Under the pieces are notes generated by a model. It worked only from the letters and a program-made list of their open reading frames with translations. It had not been told where the DNA came from and ran no database searches. A program made the position numbers and the translations under genes. A DNA stretch of 64,000 nt from Myceligenerans crystallogenes. Its GTDB lineage: Bacteria; Actinomycetota; Actinomycetes; Actinomycetales; Cellulomonadaceae. Of the stretch, positions 24,055-32,810 are shown one piece after another. Each line of letters opens with the position of its first letter. Within the stretch, counting starts at the first letter, position 1. Location: the NCBI RefSeq assembly GCF_039529775.1, contig NZ_BAAANL010000012.1:13131-77130 (forward strand), in the 5' to 3' direction.

Positions 24055-24842
24055 CCGCCGGAACCGCGTTCCGCGCCGCCCTGGCCGTTGAGACGCTCAA
24101 GCTCCGCCGTTCGGCCGTCGCCCGCATCGCGACCACGCTGCTCGTGCTGCTCGTTCCGCTCGGCAGCATCGGGATGGTCGCGCTCGCCCGGTCGCCGCGG
24201 GCCGTCGGCCCGACGGCGGCCAAGCTCACCGACTACGCGACCGGCGACCTCGCCACGACGCACCTGCTGGTGTGCGCCCAGGTCCTTTCCGTCGCGGCCC
24301 TGGCCGCCGGCGGGTTCTTCGTCGCCTGGTCGTTCGGACGCGAGCTGGAGAACGGCACCGCCGGGGCGTTGTTCGGGCTGGCCGTGCCGCAGGGCACCAT
24401 TGCCCTGGCCAAGTGCCTGGTCGCGCTGGCCTGGATCGCGTCGTGCGTGGTGCTGGCCGTGGCGGTGACGACGACTGCCTCGGCGGTCGTCACCGGGACA
24501 GCCGGCGAGCCCTTCGCGGCCTGGGCCGGGGTGCGTGACGCGGTCGCCGCAGGGCTGCTCGGTGGTGGACTGGCGCTGCCGTTCGCCTGGGTGGCGACCG
24601 TGACGCGCAGCCGGCTCGGCACGGTCGGCGCGCTGGTCGGCATGGTCGCGCTCACCCAGATCGTGGTGCTGCTCGGCGGCGGCACCTGGTTCCCCTACGC
24701 CGCGCCGTCCCTGTGGGCGGGCATGGGCGGAGCGGACGCCGCAGCCGCCGTCGGCCCGCCTCACCTGATGCTCGCCGCCGCGACGGCCCCACTGGGTACC
24801 GCGGCGGTCGTCCGTGCCTGGCGGCGCCTGACGAACGTGTGA
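24051..24842 (+). CDS. ABC-2-type transporter permease
   Basis: 263 residues from the ATG at 24051. The first residues (TAFRAALAVETLKLRRS) match the amphipathic start of ABC-2 permeases. Six membrane segments follow, including IATTLLVLLVPLGSIGMVAL, AALAAGGFFVAWSF and LVGMVALTQIVVLLGG. The motif GRELENGTAGALFGLAV corresponds to the coupling region contacted by the ATPase. It completes the TetR-ATPase-permease operon. Substrate unknown. Confidence 0.88.
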   Translation: MTAGTAFRAALAVETLKLRRSAVARIATTLLVLLVPLGSIGMVALARSPRAVGPTAAKLTDYATGDLATTHLLVCAQVLSVAALAAGGFFVAWSFGRELENGTAGALFGLAVPQGTIALAKCLVALAWIASCVVLAVAVTTTASAVVTGTAGEPFAAWAGVRDAVAAGLLGGGLALPFAWVATVTRSRLGTVGALVGMVALTQIVVLLGGGTWFPYAAPSLWAGMGGADAAAAVGPPHLMLAAATAPLGTAAVVRAWRRLTNV

Positions 24843-24896
24843 GGTAGCGACAGCAGGGGGGTGGACCGGCCGTGGTCCCGGCCATCCGGGTGACGG

Positions 24897-26210
24897 TCAC
24901 CGTCCGGACGAGGTGTCGGTGGCCGTCACGCCTGCGATCTGTTCCATGACCCGCACTCCCGCGCCGAGCCCGTCTTCGTGCCTGATCGCGGCGCCGACCT
25001 CGGCAGCCCGGTGCGAGTAGGACGTGGTGCCCGTGAGGTCGCCGAGGCGGCCGGCCAGGCCCCTGGCGAGACGGTTGGCCGCCAGTGGTTCCGGTCCGGC
25101 GCCGATCGCGTGGACCCGGGCTCCCCAGAACGGCTGGTCACCGAGGAACGGCACCACGAGCGTCGGCCGGCCGGCCCGCAGGCCGGCCGCGGTCGAGCCC
25201 GCACCGCCGTGGTGCACGACGGCGGCGACCCTGGGAAACAGCCAGTCGTGGGGCGCGCCCTCGATGACCAGGACATCGTCCGAACCCGACTCGCCTGGCG
25301 TGATGCCGCCCCAACCGGTCGCGACGATCCCGCGCAGCCCGTTGGCCTTCAGGGCGGTCAGGACGGCGTCGCGCCGCTGGTCGGCTCCCTTGCCGAAGCC
25401 CATGGAGCCGAACCCGACGTAGACCGGGGCCGGCCCGGTCGCGAGGAAATCGGCCAGCTGCGCGGGCGGCTCCCAGCCACCGCCGTCCACGCCTTCGTGG
25501 TCCAGGAACCAGTAGCCGGTCACGTGGGCCGACTCCGGGTAGTCCGCCGGGACCGGCAGGATGTGCCGGCTGTAGGGGTAGAGGGTGTGGACCGGGCTGC
25601 CGTCGAGGTTCTTGAGGGGGTCGGCCAGGCGCCCGATCCGGCCCAGGCCGATCTGGCGGCGGAAGTCGTTGATCATGCCGCCGTACATGATCCCGCTCAT
25701 CCGGTTCAGCGCGTACGAGGCACGGTTGCCCCGGCCTCCGAAGGACCTGCCGCCGAAGAACGGCATCGGGTGCGCGCGCGTCGGGGTGTAGTACGGCAGC
25801 GGGAGGGACAGGACGCCGGGTACGCCCAGGGCTTCGGCGATGTGCGGCCCGGCCAGCGTCTTGGGGTGATACACGACGACGTCCGGGCGCGCCGCCCGCG
25901 CGGCGGCCCAGCACTCGGTGTTGAGCTCACGCATCGCCGAGGTCATGATCCCGAGCGTCCGCAGCGCGTCCCGGGGACCGCTCAGCTCGGGCATGATCTC
26001 CCGCAGGAGACGCAGCATGCCGGAACCGGCGGGATGATGTGTGACGGTACCCGGCCCGTCGTGCGGCACCAGATCCGCGAAAGCGTCGGGAACGGCGAGA
26101 GTGACGTCGTGGCCGGCACGGGCCAGCGCCCCGGCGAGGGCGGCGTAGGGCTGGATGTCACCCCGGGTGCCGAACGACATGATCAGCGCGTGCATGCCAG
26201 GCTGGCGCAT
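24897..26210 (-). CDS. Macrolide/sterol-type glycosyltransferase (GT1)
   Basis: 437 residues from the ATG at 26210 (MRQPGMHALIMSFG), preceded by AAGGAA at a proper distance. The GT-B fold is shown by the N-terminal SFGTRGDIQPYAALAGALARAGHDVTLAVPDAF and the C-terminal nucleotide-sugar site APHDWLFPRVAAVVHHGGAGSTAAGLRAG..PFLGDQPFWGARV. The latter is the MGT/UGT signature with HHGG and D-Q. Such enzymes glucosylate hydrophobic acceptors, often for drug inactivation or lipid modification. A MerR regulator is encoded just upstream on the same strand (gap about 120 bp) and may control it. No signal peptide; cytoplasmic. Confidence 0.9.
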   Translation of the reverse strand: MRQPGMHALIMSFGTRGDIQPYAALAGALARAGHDVTLAVPDAFADLVPHDGPGTVTHHPAGSGMLRLLREIMPELSGPRDALRTLGIMTSAMRELNTECWAAARAARPDVVVYHPKTLAGPHIAEALGVPGVLSLPLPYYTPTRAHPMPFFGGRSFGGRGNRASYALNRMSGIMYGGMINDFRRQIGLGRIGRLADPLKNLDGSPVHTLYPYSRHILPVPADYPESAHVTGYWFLDHEGVDGGGWEPPAQLADFLATGPAPVYVGFGSMGFGKGADQRRDAVLTALKANGLRGIVATGWGGITPGESGSDDVLVIEGAPHDWLFPRVAAVVHHGGAGSTAAGLRAGRPTLVVPFLGDQPFWGARVHAIGAGPEPLAANRLARGLAGRLGDLTGTTSYSHRAAEVGAAIRHEDGLGAGVRVMEQIAGVTATDTSSGR

Positions 26211-26329
26211 GGCGGATTCCTTCGGACGGGCCACTGGGCCGCCCGTGGACGGGGCGGCATCGCCGCCGACCAGGCTTCCCGGCACACCACCGCCCAGCCT
26301 ACCTGCCGCGCGGTCGCTGCGACATGGGC

Positions 26330-26719
26330 TCAGACCCCATCGAGCAGGGCGATCAGCTCGTCCGCCATGGCGAGCTTGCGTGCGAGGTCGGCGCGGCGCT
26401 CCCGCGCGACGGCGACGAACTCGTCCAGCCTGACGCGCAGCTCGGCCCCGTCCGGGCCGGAGGGCCCGGCGGCCAGCCGGCCGGCGACGTCGAGCAGGTC
26501 GGCCATCTCCTCCAGGGTGAAGCCGAGCGGCTTCATACGACGAACCAGCAGGATGCGCTCGACGTCGGACTCCGTGTAGAGCCGGAACCCGCCGTGGCTG
26601 CGTCCCGACGGCGTCACCAGGCCCACCTCGTCCCAGTGCCGCAACGTGCGCAACGACAGGCCGGTGCGCTCGGCGACCGTGCCGATGTGCGTGGTGGCCG
26701 ACGTGTCCGGAGTACCCAT
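26330..26719 (-). CDS. MerR-family transcriptional regulator
   Basis: 129 residues. The winged helix HIGTVAERTGLSLRTLRHWDEVGLVTPSGRSHGGFRLYTESDVERILLVRRMKPLGF is a textbook MerR DNA-binding domain (residues 11-70). A coiled helix and a short C-terminal domain without Cys clusters follow, so a metal ligand is unlikely. A 30-bp near-perfect palindrome lies immediately upstream (26724-26753), with a -10-like TAGAGT only 6 nt before the ATG, implying a leaderless, autoregulated transcript. Downstream on the same strand is the glycosyltransferase; divergent is the SulP transporter. Confidence 0.93.
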   Translation of the reverse strand: MGTPDTSATTHIGTVAERTGLSLRTLRHWDEVGLVTPSGRSHGGFRLYTESDVERILLVRRMKPLGFTLEEMADLLDVAGRLAAGPSGPDGAELRVRLDEFVAVARERRADLARKLAMADELIALLDGV

Positions 26720-26723
26720 CGTG

Positions 26724-26753
26724 CAACTCTACCCTTACGTAACGGTAGAGTTG
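26724..26753. promoter_or_regulatory. MerR operator between divergent MerR and SulP genes
   Basis: CAACTCTACC and GGTAGAGTTG frame TTACGTAA; 14 of 15 base pairs of the 30-bp dyad match. Length and symmetry are typical of MerR sites that sit within a widely spaced promoter. TAGAGT occurs in both orientations, so it may serve both divergent genes. Confidence 0.75.
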
Positions 26754-26904
26754 AGCGCGGTGGGTCTCCGCGCCCCCGGGGTCGTCTCACCACCGTCCAT
26801 TCTTCGTGCGCAGCGTCGCGTGCTCAGTCCTGTCCATCCGGGCCGGGTCCCGCGACCTCGGCCCTCGGGGCGTGCGCGTCCCCGAATCCGTGAGGAAACA
26901 CTGC

Positions 26905-28455
26905 GTGTCACACACTTCTGTCGACCTGCCCGATCCCGTCCCGGCGGCGATCCCCGTCACCGGCGCCCCCGAGGCCACCGCTTCCGGCTCGTTCCGCGCC
27001 GCGTTCCGATCCGTCAGGACGTTCCGCACCGAGGTCCTGGCCGGCCTCGTGGTGGCGCTGGCGCTGATCCCGGAGGCGATCGCGTTCTCGATCATCGCCG
27101 GCGTCGACCCGCGAGTCGGCCTGTTCGCGTCCTTCACGATGGCCGTGGCCATCTCGTTCCTCGGCGGGCGGCCCGCCATGATCTCCGCCGCGACGGGCGC
27201 GGTCGCGCTGGTCATCGCCCCGGTCGTGCGCGAGCACGGCATGGACCACCTCATCGCCACCGTGATCCTGGGCGGGATCATCCAGGTCGTCCTCGGCGTG
27301 CTGGGCGTCGCCAGGATCATGAGGTTCATCCCCCGCTCGGTGATGGTCGGCTTCGTCAACGCCCTCGCCGTCCTGATCTTCCTGTCCCAGCTGCCACACC
27401 TCACCGGCGTTCCGGTCGCGGTCTACCCGCTGGTCGCCATCGGCATCGTGCTCATGGTCCTGCTGCCACGCCGGACCAAGGTGGTCCCGGCACCCCTCGT
27501 GGCCATCGTGCTGCTGACCGCGGCCGTGGTGATCGCGGGCATCGACGTGCCGACCGTGGGTGACGAGGGCGCGCTGCCCGAGTCGCTGCCGAGCCTGTTC
27601 CTCCCCGACGTCCCGCTGAACCTCGAGACGCTGCAGACCATCGCGCCCTATGCGGTGGCGATGGCGCTCGTCGGCATCCTGGAGTCGCTGCTGACGGCCA
27701 AGCTGGTCGACGACGTCACCGACACCCACTCGAACAAGACCCGCGAGACCTGGGGGCAGGGCGCCGCCAACATCGTGACCGGGCTCTTCGGTGGCATGGG
27801 CGGCTGCGCCATGATCGGCCAGACCATGATCAACGTGAAGTCCTCCGGCGCCCGCACCCGGCTCTCCACCTTCCTCGCCGGCGTGTTCCTGCTGATCCTC
27901 GTGGTCGGCCTCGGTGAGGTGGTCGCGATCATGCCGATGGCGGCACTGGTCGCCGTGATGATCATGGTCTCGGTCGGCACGTTCGACTGGCATTCGATCC
28001 GCCCGGACACCCTGCGCCGCATGCCGAAGTCCGAGACCACGGTCATGCTCGCCACCGTGGTCGTCACCGTCGCCACCCACAACCTCGCCTACGGCGTGAT
28101 CGTCGGCGTCGTCGTCGCGACGGTGCTGTTCGCGAACCGGGTCGCGCACTTCACGTCGGTGACCAGGCTGGACGCCTCGGACGCCGACGGCCGGAGGGTC
28201 TACGCCGTCGAGGGCGAACTGTTCTTCGCCTCGTCCAACGACCTGGTCCACCAGTTCGACTACGCCGGCGACCCGAAGAACATCGTCATCGACATGACCA
28301 AGGCCCACATCTGGGACGCCTCCGCCATCGCCTCGCTCGACGCGGTCACCACCAGGTACCGGGCCAAGGGCAAGACCGTGACGATCGTCGGCATGAACCA
28401 CGACTCGGCCGCCCGGCACGAACGTCTCGCCGGAAACCTCGGAACGGAGCACTGA
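26905..28455 (+). CDS. SulP-family inorganic anion transporter with STAS domain
   Basis: 516 residues from the GTG at 26905, chosen because GAGGAA lies 8 nt upstream; the open frame continues to 26806 but would cover the promoter. The membrane domain (about 10-12 segments) opens with TEVLAGLVVALALIPEAIAFSIIAGVDPRVGLFASF, the SulP signature. It continues with GGMGGCAMIGQTMINVKSSGARTRLSTF. The C-terminal STAS domain (about 425-500) has VEGELFFASSNDLVHQF and DMTKAHIWDASAIASLD. SulP proteins move sulfate, bicarbonate or other anions. There are no sulfate-assimilation genes beside it, so the substrate is open. Divergent from MerR with a shared operator region. Confidence 0.92.
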   Translation: MSHTSVDLPDPVPAAIPVTGAPEATASGSFRAAFRSVRTFRTEVLAGLVVALALIPEAIAFSIIAGVDPRVGLFASFTMAVAISFLGGRPAMISAATGAVALVIAPVVREHGMDHLIATVILGGIIQVVLGVLGVARIMRFIPRSVMVGFVNALAVLIFLSQLPHLTGVPVAVYPLVAIGIVLMVLLPRRTKVVPAPLVAIVLLTAAVVIAGIDVPTVGDEGALPESLPSLFLPDVPLNLETLQTIAPYAVAMALVGILESLLTAKLVDDVTDTHSNKTRETWGQGAANIVTGLFGGMGGCAMIGQTMINVKSSGARTRLSTFLAGVFLLILVVGLGEVVAIMPMAALVAVMIMVSVGTFDWHSIRPDTLRRMPKSETTVMLATVVVTVATHNLAYGVIVGVVVATVLFANRVAHFTSVTRLDASDADGRRVYAVEGELFFASSNDLVHQFDYAGDPKNIVIDMTKAHIWDASAIASLDAVTTRYRAKGKTVTIVGMNHDSAARHERLAGNLGTEH

Positions 28456-28494
28456 GCGACGAGGGCGCAGCGACCGGCGAACACGCGCGGTCCT

Positions 28495-28534
28495 GGCGGC
28501 CGCGGCGTTCCGGAGTCTCACCGCCGCGGCCGCC
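28495..28534. terminator. GC-rich stem-loop between convergent genes
   Basis: GGCGGCCGCGGCG (28495-28507) pairs perfectly with 28522-28534 (13 bp, 14-nt loop). It lies between the SulP stop and the SDR stop and can terminate both. Confidence 0.7.
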
Positions 28535-28547
28535 GGGCGCCGGCCCG

Positions 28548-29312
28548 TTACCCGGCGCGCACGATCTTGCTGTTGTGGGCCTGGGCCCTCGGGCGGATCG
28601 TGAGCTGGTCGATGTTGACGTGGTCGGGGCGGGTCACGGCCCACGCGACGGCGTCGGCGACGTCCTGCGCGGACAGCGGCGTGTAGCCCTCGTAGACCTG
28701 GGCGGCCCGGGCCGCGTCGCCCCCGAACCGCACCAGGGAGAACTCCTCGGTCGCCACCGCGCCCGGCGAGATCTCGATCACCCGCACCGGCTCGCCGGCG
28801 GTCTCCCAGCGCAGGGTCTGGGACAGCATGTGCTCGCCGTGCTTGGCCGCCGTGTACCCGGCGCCGCCCTCGTACGCGCCGTGCGCCGCCGTGGAGGTGA
28901 TGGTCACGACGTCGGCGACGCCGCGCTCCGCCCCGGCCGCGCGCAGCAGCGGCAGCACCGCCTGGGTGACCCGCAGCGTGCCGAGCACGTTGACCTCGTA
29001 CATCCACCGCCAGCCCGCGACGTCCGAGTCCTCGACCCGGTCCAGGCCGAGCGCGCCGCCCGCGTTGTTGACGACGGCGTCCAGGCCGCCGGTCGCCGCG
29101 AGATGCTGCGCCAGCCGCGCGACGCCGTCGTCGTCGGTCACGTCGAGAGCGTAGGCCTCCGCGCCGGTCTCGGCGGCCAGAGCGGTCAGCCGCTCCTTGC
29201 GCCGGGCCGCGGCCACGACGTCCCAGCCGTCCGCCATGAGGCGGCGTACCGTCGCCGCCCCGATGCCCGACGACGCGCCCGTGACCAGTGCTCTTCTCTC
29301 CGCGGTGCTCAT
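28548..29312 (-). CDS. Short-chain dehydrogenase/reductase
   Basis: 254 residues from the ATG at 29312 (MSTAERRALVTG); an upstream TTG would add eight residues with no better ribosome site. The Rossmann fold has the NAD(P) motif TGASSGIGAAT, then NNAGGALGL, catalytic Ser in TITSTAA and the Tyr-Lys pair in YTAAKHG. The motif and the basic RRKER after strand 2 suggest NADPH preference, as in the YdfG/clavulanate dehydrogenase-like classical SDRs. Substrate unknown. A single gene convergent with the SulP transporter. Confidence 0.9.
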   Translation of the reverse strand: MSTAERRALVTGASSGIGAATVRRLMADGWDVVAAARRKERLTALAAETGAEAYALDVTDDDGVARLAQHLAATGGLDAVVNNAGGALGLDRVEDSDVAGWRWMYEVNVLGTLRVTQAVLPLLRAAGAERGVADVVTITSTAAHGAYEGGAGYTAAKHGEHMLSQTLRWETAGEPVRVIEISPGAVATEEFSLVRFGGDAARAAQVYEGYTPLSAQDVADAVAWAVTRPDHVNIDQLTIRPRAQAHNSKIVRAG

Positions 29313-29421
29313 GTGTCCGAGATTACGCGCCGGCAAATACCTCGGCGTCGCGATTTCATGCGACCATTTCCGACATTAAGGGGATCGCACGCAACGCGTG
29401 TCCCGAGGGAGGGAGGACACC

Positions 29422-30669
29422 GTGAGCGACCTGCGGCTGCTCGAACCGATCGCGCAGGACGAGCCGGCGCCCCGCTACGGGCGCCTGGCGATCCTGATCG
29501 GCGCGCTCGTGGTGCTCGTGGGGCTCGTCGTCTGGGCGTGGCTGTTCCTCGTGCAGGACTCCCGCGGGGACGCGCGCACGGAGGCGGCCCTCGGGCAGAG
29601 CGCCCATGCGGCGGGCGACTGCGCGGCCGCGGTACCGCGGCTCAAGTCCGCCCGGAACCTGGGCGCGCTGGAGTTCCTGGCCCCTCCCGTGGACAGCGCG
29701 GAGCTGACCGCCGAGATCGAGGCGTGCGACGAACTCGAGCGCGCGCGGCACGCCGTCGCCACCGGGAACTACCGGGGCGCCATCGAGCGCTTCGACGCGT
29801 ACCTCGCCTCGGGCGGCGCCCGCTACGTCGCGGCGGTCGAGGAGCAGTCCGGCGCGCGCCTCTCCTACGGGCAGGAGCTGGAGGAACAGGGCCACGGCGA
29901 GCGCGCGGTCTCCCAGTACGCCACCGTCCTGGCGGACGCCCCGGACAGCGAGCCGGCCGAGCGCGCCGAGCGACGCGTCTGGGTGCTGTTCGAGAACGAC
30001 GTCGAGGCCGACCGCGCCGACGAACCCTGCTCGGTGATCCGGCCGGCGCGCGCGTGGTCGAGACTGGACGGCCCGGCCCTGCGGCCGGTCCGGGACGCCT
30101 CGCACCACGCGCTGTCCTGGGCGCTGGTGCGCTGCGGCGAGGACCGCCTCGCCGAGGGGGAGGCCGCGGCCCGCGACGCCCGCTACGACGCCGCGGTGTT
30201 CCACGCCGCCCGGCGCGCGCTGCTGGCGGCCGTCCAGGAGTACCCCGGCACGAAGCCCGGCGACCTGGCGGTCTCGCACCTGGAGCGGTTCTCCGCCACG
30301 CGGTCCGCGGCGCAGGTCACCGCGACGAACGTCGCCCAGGAGCGGCTCCGGATCGCGCGGATCAAGAAGCAGGTCCGCGGCGCCCTGGCCGGCGGCGGCA
30401 CCCTGACCCGGCCGGTGCGGTACGCCGGAGCGGGCGAGGAGGTGGCGCTGACGATCCGCAACGCCACGGGCAAGCAGCTCTACGTGGCCTGGACCGGCCG
30501 GGAGACGGACTCGGTCACCGTCCCGGCGGGCAGCAGGAAGTGCGGCAGGGCGCCGTCGGTCACCCTGACGATCCCGGCGGGCGACGTCTCCGTCGCCGTC
30601 CACGACGGCGGCTGGGCGGCGGGCAGCTGGTCCTTCCCGAGCGACGCGCACCGCACGTGCGTCAAGTAG
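29422..30669 (+). CDS. Membrane-anchored TPR-like protein of unknown function
   Basis: 415 residues from the GTG at 29422, with a GGGAGG ribosome site 8-10 nt upstream. A cytoplasmic tail of about 25 residues, one membrane helix (RLAILIGALVVLVGLVVWAWLFLV), then an extracytoplasmic helical region with TPR-like pairs (AALGQSAHAAGDCAAAVPRL, ARHAVATGNYRGAIERFDAYLA, RAVSQYATVLADAPDSE). The last 90 residues are a beta-rich domain (EEVALTIRNATGKQLYVAWTG) with two Cys that could pair. I do not recognise the family. It is a solitary gene; the repeats suggest a scaffold or lipid/protein-binding role at the cell surface. Confidence 0.75.
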   Translation: MSDLRLLEPIAQDEPAPRYGRLAILIGALVVLVGLVVWAWLFLVQDSRGDARTEAALGQSAHAAGDCAAAVPRLKSARNLGALEFLAPPVDSAELTAEIEACDELERARHAVATGNYRGAIERFDAYLASGGARYVAAVEEQSGARLSYGQELEEQGHGERAVSQYATVLADAPDSEPAERAERRVWVLFENDVEADRADEPCSVIRPARAWSRLDGPALRPVRDASHHALSWALVRCGEDRLAEGEAAARDARYDAAVFHAARRALLAAVQEYPGTKPGDLAVSHLERFSATRSAAQVTATNVAQERLRIARIKKQVRGALAGGGTLTRPVRYAGAGEEVALTIRNATGKQLYVAWTGRETDSVTVPAGSRKCGRAPSVTLTIPAGDVSVAVHDGGWAAGSWSFPSDAHRTCVK

Positions 30670-30693
30670 GGCCGGGGCCGGGCCCGGCGGGGC

Positions 30694-31932
30694 TCAGCCG
30701 TGCGCCCGGAGTTCCGCGGCCACGAGGGCGAGCCCGTCCGCGACCTCGGTGAACGACGTGCTCAGCGGCGACAGCCCGAGGCGCATCCCGGCCGGCGGCC
30801 GGAAGTCGGGCACGACGCCGCGCTGCCACAGCCGCGCCGTCACCTCCCGGAAGGCCGGGTGCTCCAGCATGACGTGACCACCGCGCACCGCGGCGTCGCG
30901 CGGCGAGGCCACGCGCACGCCGAGCGGGACGAGATGCTCGTCGGCGGCCTCGACCACGAACTCCGTCAGGGCCACGGACTTGGCGCGCACCGCCGCCATC
31001 CCCGCCTCGTCGATCAGCTCGAGCATGTCCCGCATCGGCAGCATGCCGACGACGGGCGGCGTCCCGGAGATGAACCGGCGGATGCCGGCCGCGGGCTCGT
31101 AGGCGGGCCCCATCGCGAACGGGTCGGCGGCGCCCATCCAGCCCTGGACCGGCTGGCGCAGCTCGTCCTGCAGGCCGCGGGCGACGTAGCCGAACGCCGG
31201 GGCGCCGGGCCCGCCGTTCAGGTACTTGTAGGTGCAGCCCACCGCGAGGTCCACGCCGTGCGCGTCGAGCTCCACCGGCACGGCGCCCACGGAATGGCAC
31301 AGGTCCCACAGCACCAGCGCCCCGGCGTCGTGCGCGATCCGCGTGATCGCGGGCAGGTCCGCGATGTAGGCCGACTTGAACGCGACATGGCTCACCAGCA
31401 CCAGGGCGGTGCGCTCGGAGACGACGGCGGCGACGTCGTCGGGCCGCACGCCGAGCGCCGGATCCGGGGTGATCCAGCGGATCGTCAGGCCGCGCTCGGC
31501 GGCGATGCCCTCCAGGACGAAGCGGTCGGTCGGGAAGTTCTCGGTGTCCGCGACGATCTCGGCGCGCCCGGGCCGGGCGCCGGCGGCGGCGCGCGCGAGC
31601 TTGTAGAGCAGCACCGTGGTCGAGTCCGCCACGACGGTCTGCCCGGCGGCCGCGCCCAGGCAGACCCGCCCGATCGTGTCCCCGAGCTCGGTGGGCGCGT
31701 CCATCCAGCCCTCGTCCCACGCGCGGATGAGGCGCGCGGCCCACACCTCGTCGACGAAGCCCGCGAGCCGGTCCCGCGTCGCCTTCAGGGGGCGGCCGAG
31801 CGAGTTCCCGTCGAGGTACGCCACCAGGCCGGGGCTGCCGGCGAACCGCTCGCGGTACGCGGCGAGCGGGTCCTCGGCGTCGAGCTGGGCCGCCTTCGCG
31901 GCCAGGTCGGGAAGGCTCGGGGTGGGGTTCAT
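30694..31932 (-). CDS. kynU: Kynureninase
   Basis: 412 residues; a PLP enzyme cleaving kynurenine to anthranilate and alanine. The fold-type I pattern is clear: YLDGNSLGRPLKATRDRL at the N-terminus, ADSTTVLLYKLARAA, FPTDRFVLEGIA, DLCHSVGAVPVELDAHGVDLAVGCTYKYLNGGPGAPAF (with the PLP-binding Lys in TYKYLNGGP) and a C-terminal RLGLSPLSTSF. The start overlaps the stop of the upstream amidohydrolase (ATGA). Last gene of a three-gene tryptophan catabolic operon. No anthranilate-degrading genes are adjacent, so anthranilate may be excreted or recycled. Confidence 0.95.
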   Translation of the reverse strand: MNPTPSLPDLAAKAAQLDAEDPLAAYRERFAGSPGLVAYLDGNSLGRPLKATRDRLAGFVDEVWAARLIRAWDEGWMDAPTELGDTIGRVCLGAAAGQTVVADSTTVLLYKLARAAAGARPGRAEIVADTENFPTDRFVLEGIAAERGLTIRWITPDPALGVRPDDVAAVVSERTALVLVSHVAFKSAYIADLPAITRIAHDAGALVLWDLCHSVGAVPVELDAHGVDLAVGCTYKYLNGGPGAPAFGYVARGLQDELRQPVQGWMGAADPFAMGPAYEPAAGIRRFISGTPPVVGMLPMRDMLELIDEAGMAAVRAKSVALTEFVVEAADEHLVPLGVRVASPRDAAVRGGHVMLEHPAFREVTARLWQRGVVPDFRPPAGMRLGLSPLSTSFTEVADGLALVAAELRAHG

Positions 31933-32810
31933 GTCAGCGACTCCAGGTCGGCGGGGGTGAGACGACGGGCGTCGGCGAGCCACGTGATCAGCTCGCCCGC
32001 GTCGGCGGGGCGGGGATGCGGGGAGACCAGGGCCCGTTCCGGGTCCAGGTCCCGCCGGCCCGGCGGCCCGACCACGGCGCGCAGCAGCGCCTCCCCGGTC
32101 AGGCCCGCCTCGCCGAGCAGCGCGATCTCGCGGTCGCTGACCCCGCGCCGCGGCGTCGGCCCGTTGCCCATGTCCGTGCCGTAGACGACCGCGCCGCCCG
32201 CGGCGTGGAACCGGGCCACGTTGTCCAGCGCCACGTCGAGGTCCGGCCGGTCGTGGATCGCCAGCGTCGAGATCCAGGTCGCGCGGCCCGCGGCGGCGCG
32301 CAGCAGCTTGTCCGGCAGCGGCTCCGACCAGGGCGCGTGCGCGAGCATCTCGGCGCCCGCGCCGAGCGCGCGGGCCGCCTGCCCCTCGCCCTCGGCGTGC
32401 ACCACGGCGGGCAGGCCCGCCGCGCGGGCGGCGCGCACCAGCGCGACGAGCGTCGCGTCGTCGAGCAGCGGCATGCCGGAGTGCAGCGCGATCTTGACGA
32501 ACGATCCCCCGGCGGCGACGACGTCGGCCACGGCGCCGCGCGCTTCCTGCGGGCCGCTCACACCCCGGATCGCCGACGACGGCGCCCACGCGCGGCCCGC
32601 CGGGTACCCCCCGGGCGCGGTGTGGAAGGGTCCCGCGAACCGCACCCTGACGCCCCGCGGCGGCGACTTCGCGATCGCGGCGCTGACCAGGGGATCCCAG
32701 CCGAGGTCGTGCACCTCGGCCAGCACCGACCCGGCGAGCCGGCCGGGGTCCACGAGCCCGAGGTGCACGTGATGGTCGACGACGGCGGGCAGGAACGACC
32801 GCTGATCCAT
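31929..32810 (-). CDS. Amidohydrolase-superfamily protein in the kynurenine operon
   Basis: 293 residues. The first metal motif is HHVHLGLVDP (H-x-H near residue 13), followed by SFVKIALHSGMPLL, VVHAEGEGQ (a His on a beta strand) and VVYGTDMGNGP (a metal Asp). This is the amidohydrolase pattern, near the imidazolonepropionase/TIM-barrel group. It sits between kynA and kynU with overlapping ends on both sides. No classical arylformamidase (KynB or alpha/beta hydrolase) is present. The inferred job is the missing step, N-formylkynurenine hydrolysis. That is a context argument; a salvage hydrolase for another amide is the alternative. Confidence 0.8.
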   Translation of the reverse strand: MDQRSFLPAVVDHHVHLGLVDPGRLAGSVLAEVHDLGWDPLVSAAIAKSPPRGVRVRFAGPFHTAPGGYPAGRAWAPSSAIRGVSGPQEARGAVADVVAAGGSFVKIALHSGMPLLDDATLVALVRAARAAGLPAVVHAEGEGQAARALGAGAEMLAHAPWSEPLPDKLLRAAAGRATWISTLAIHDRPDLDVALDNVARFHAAGGAVVYGTDMGNGPTPRRGVSDREIALLGEAGLTGEALLRAVVGPPGRRDLDPERALVSPHPRPADAGELITWLADARRLTPADLESLT

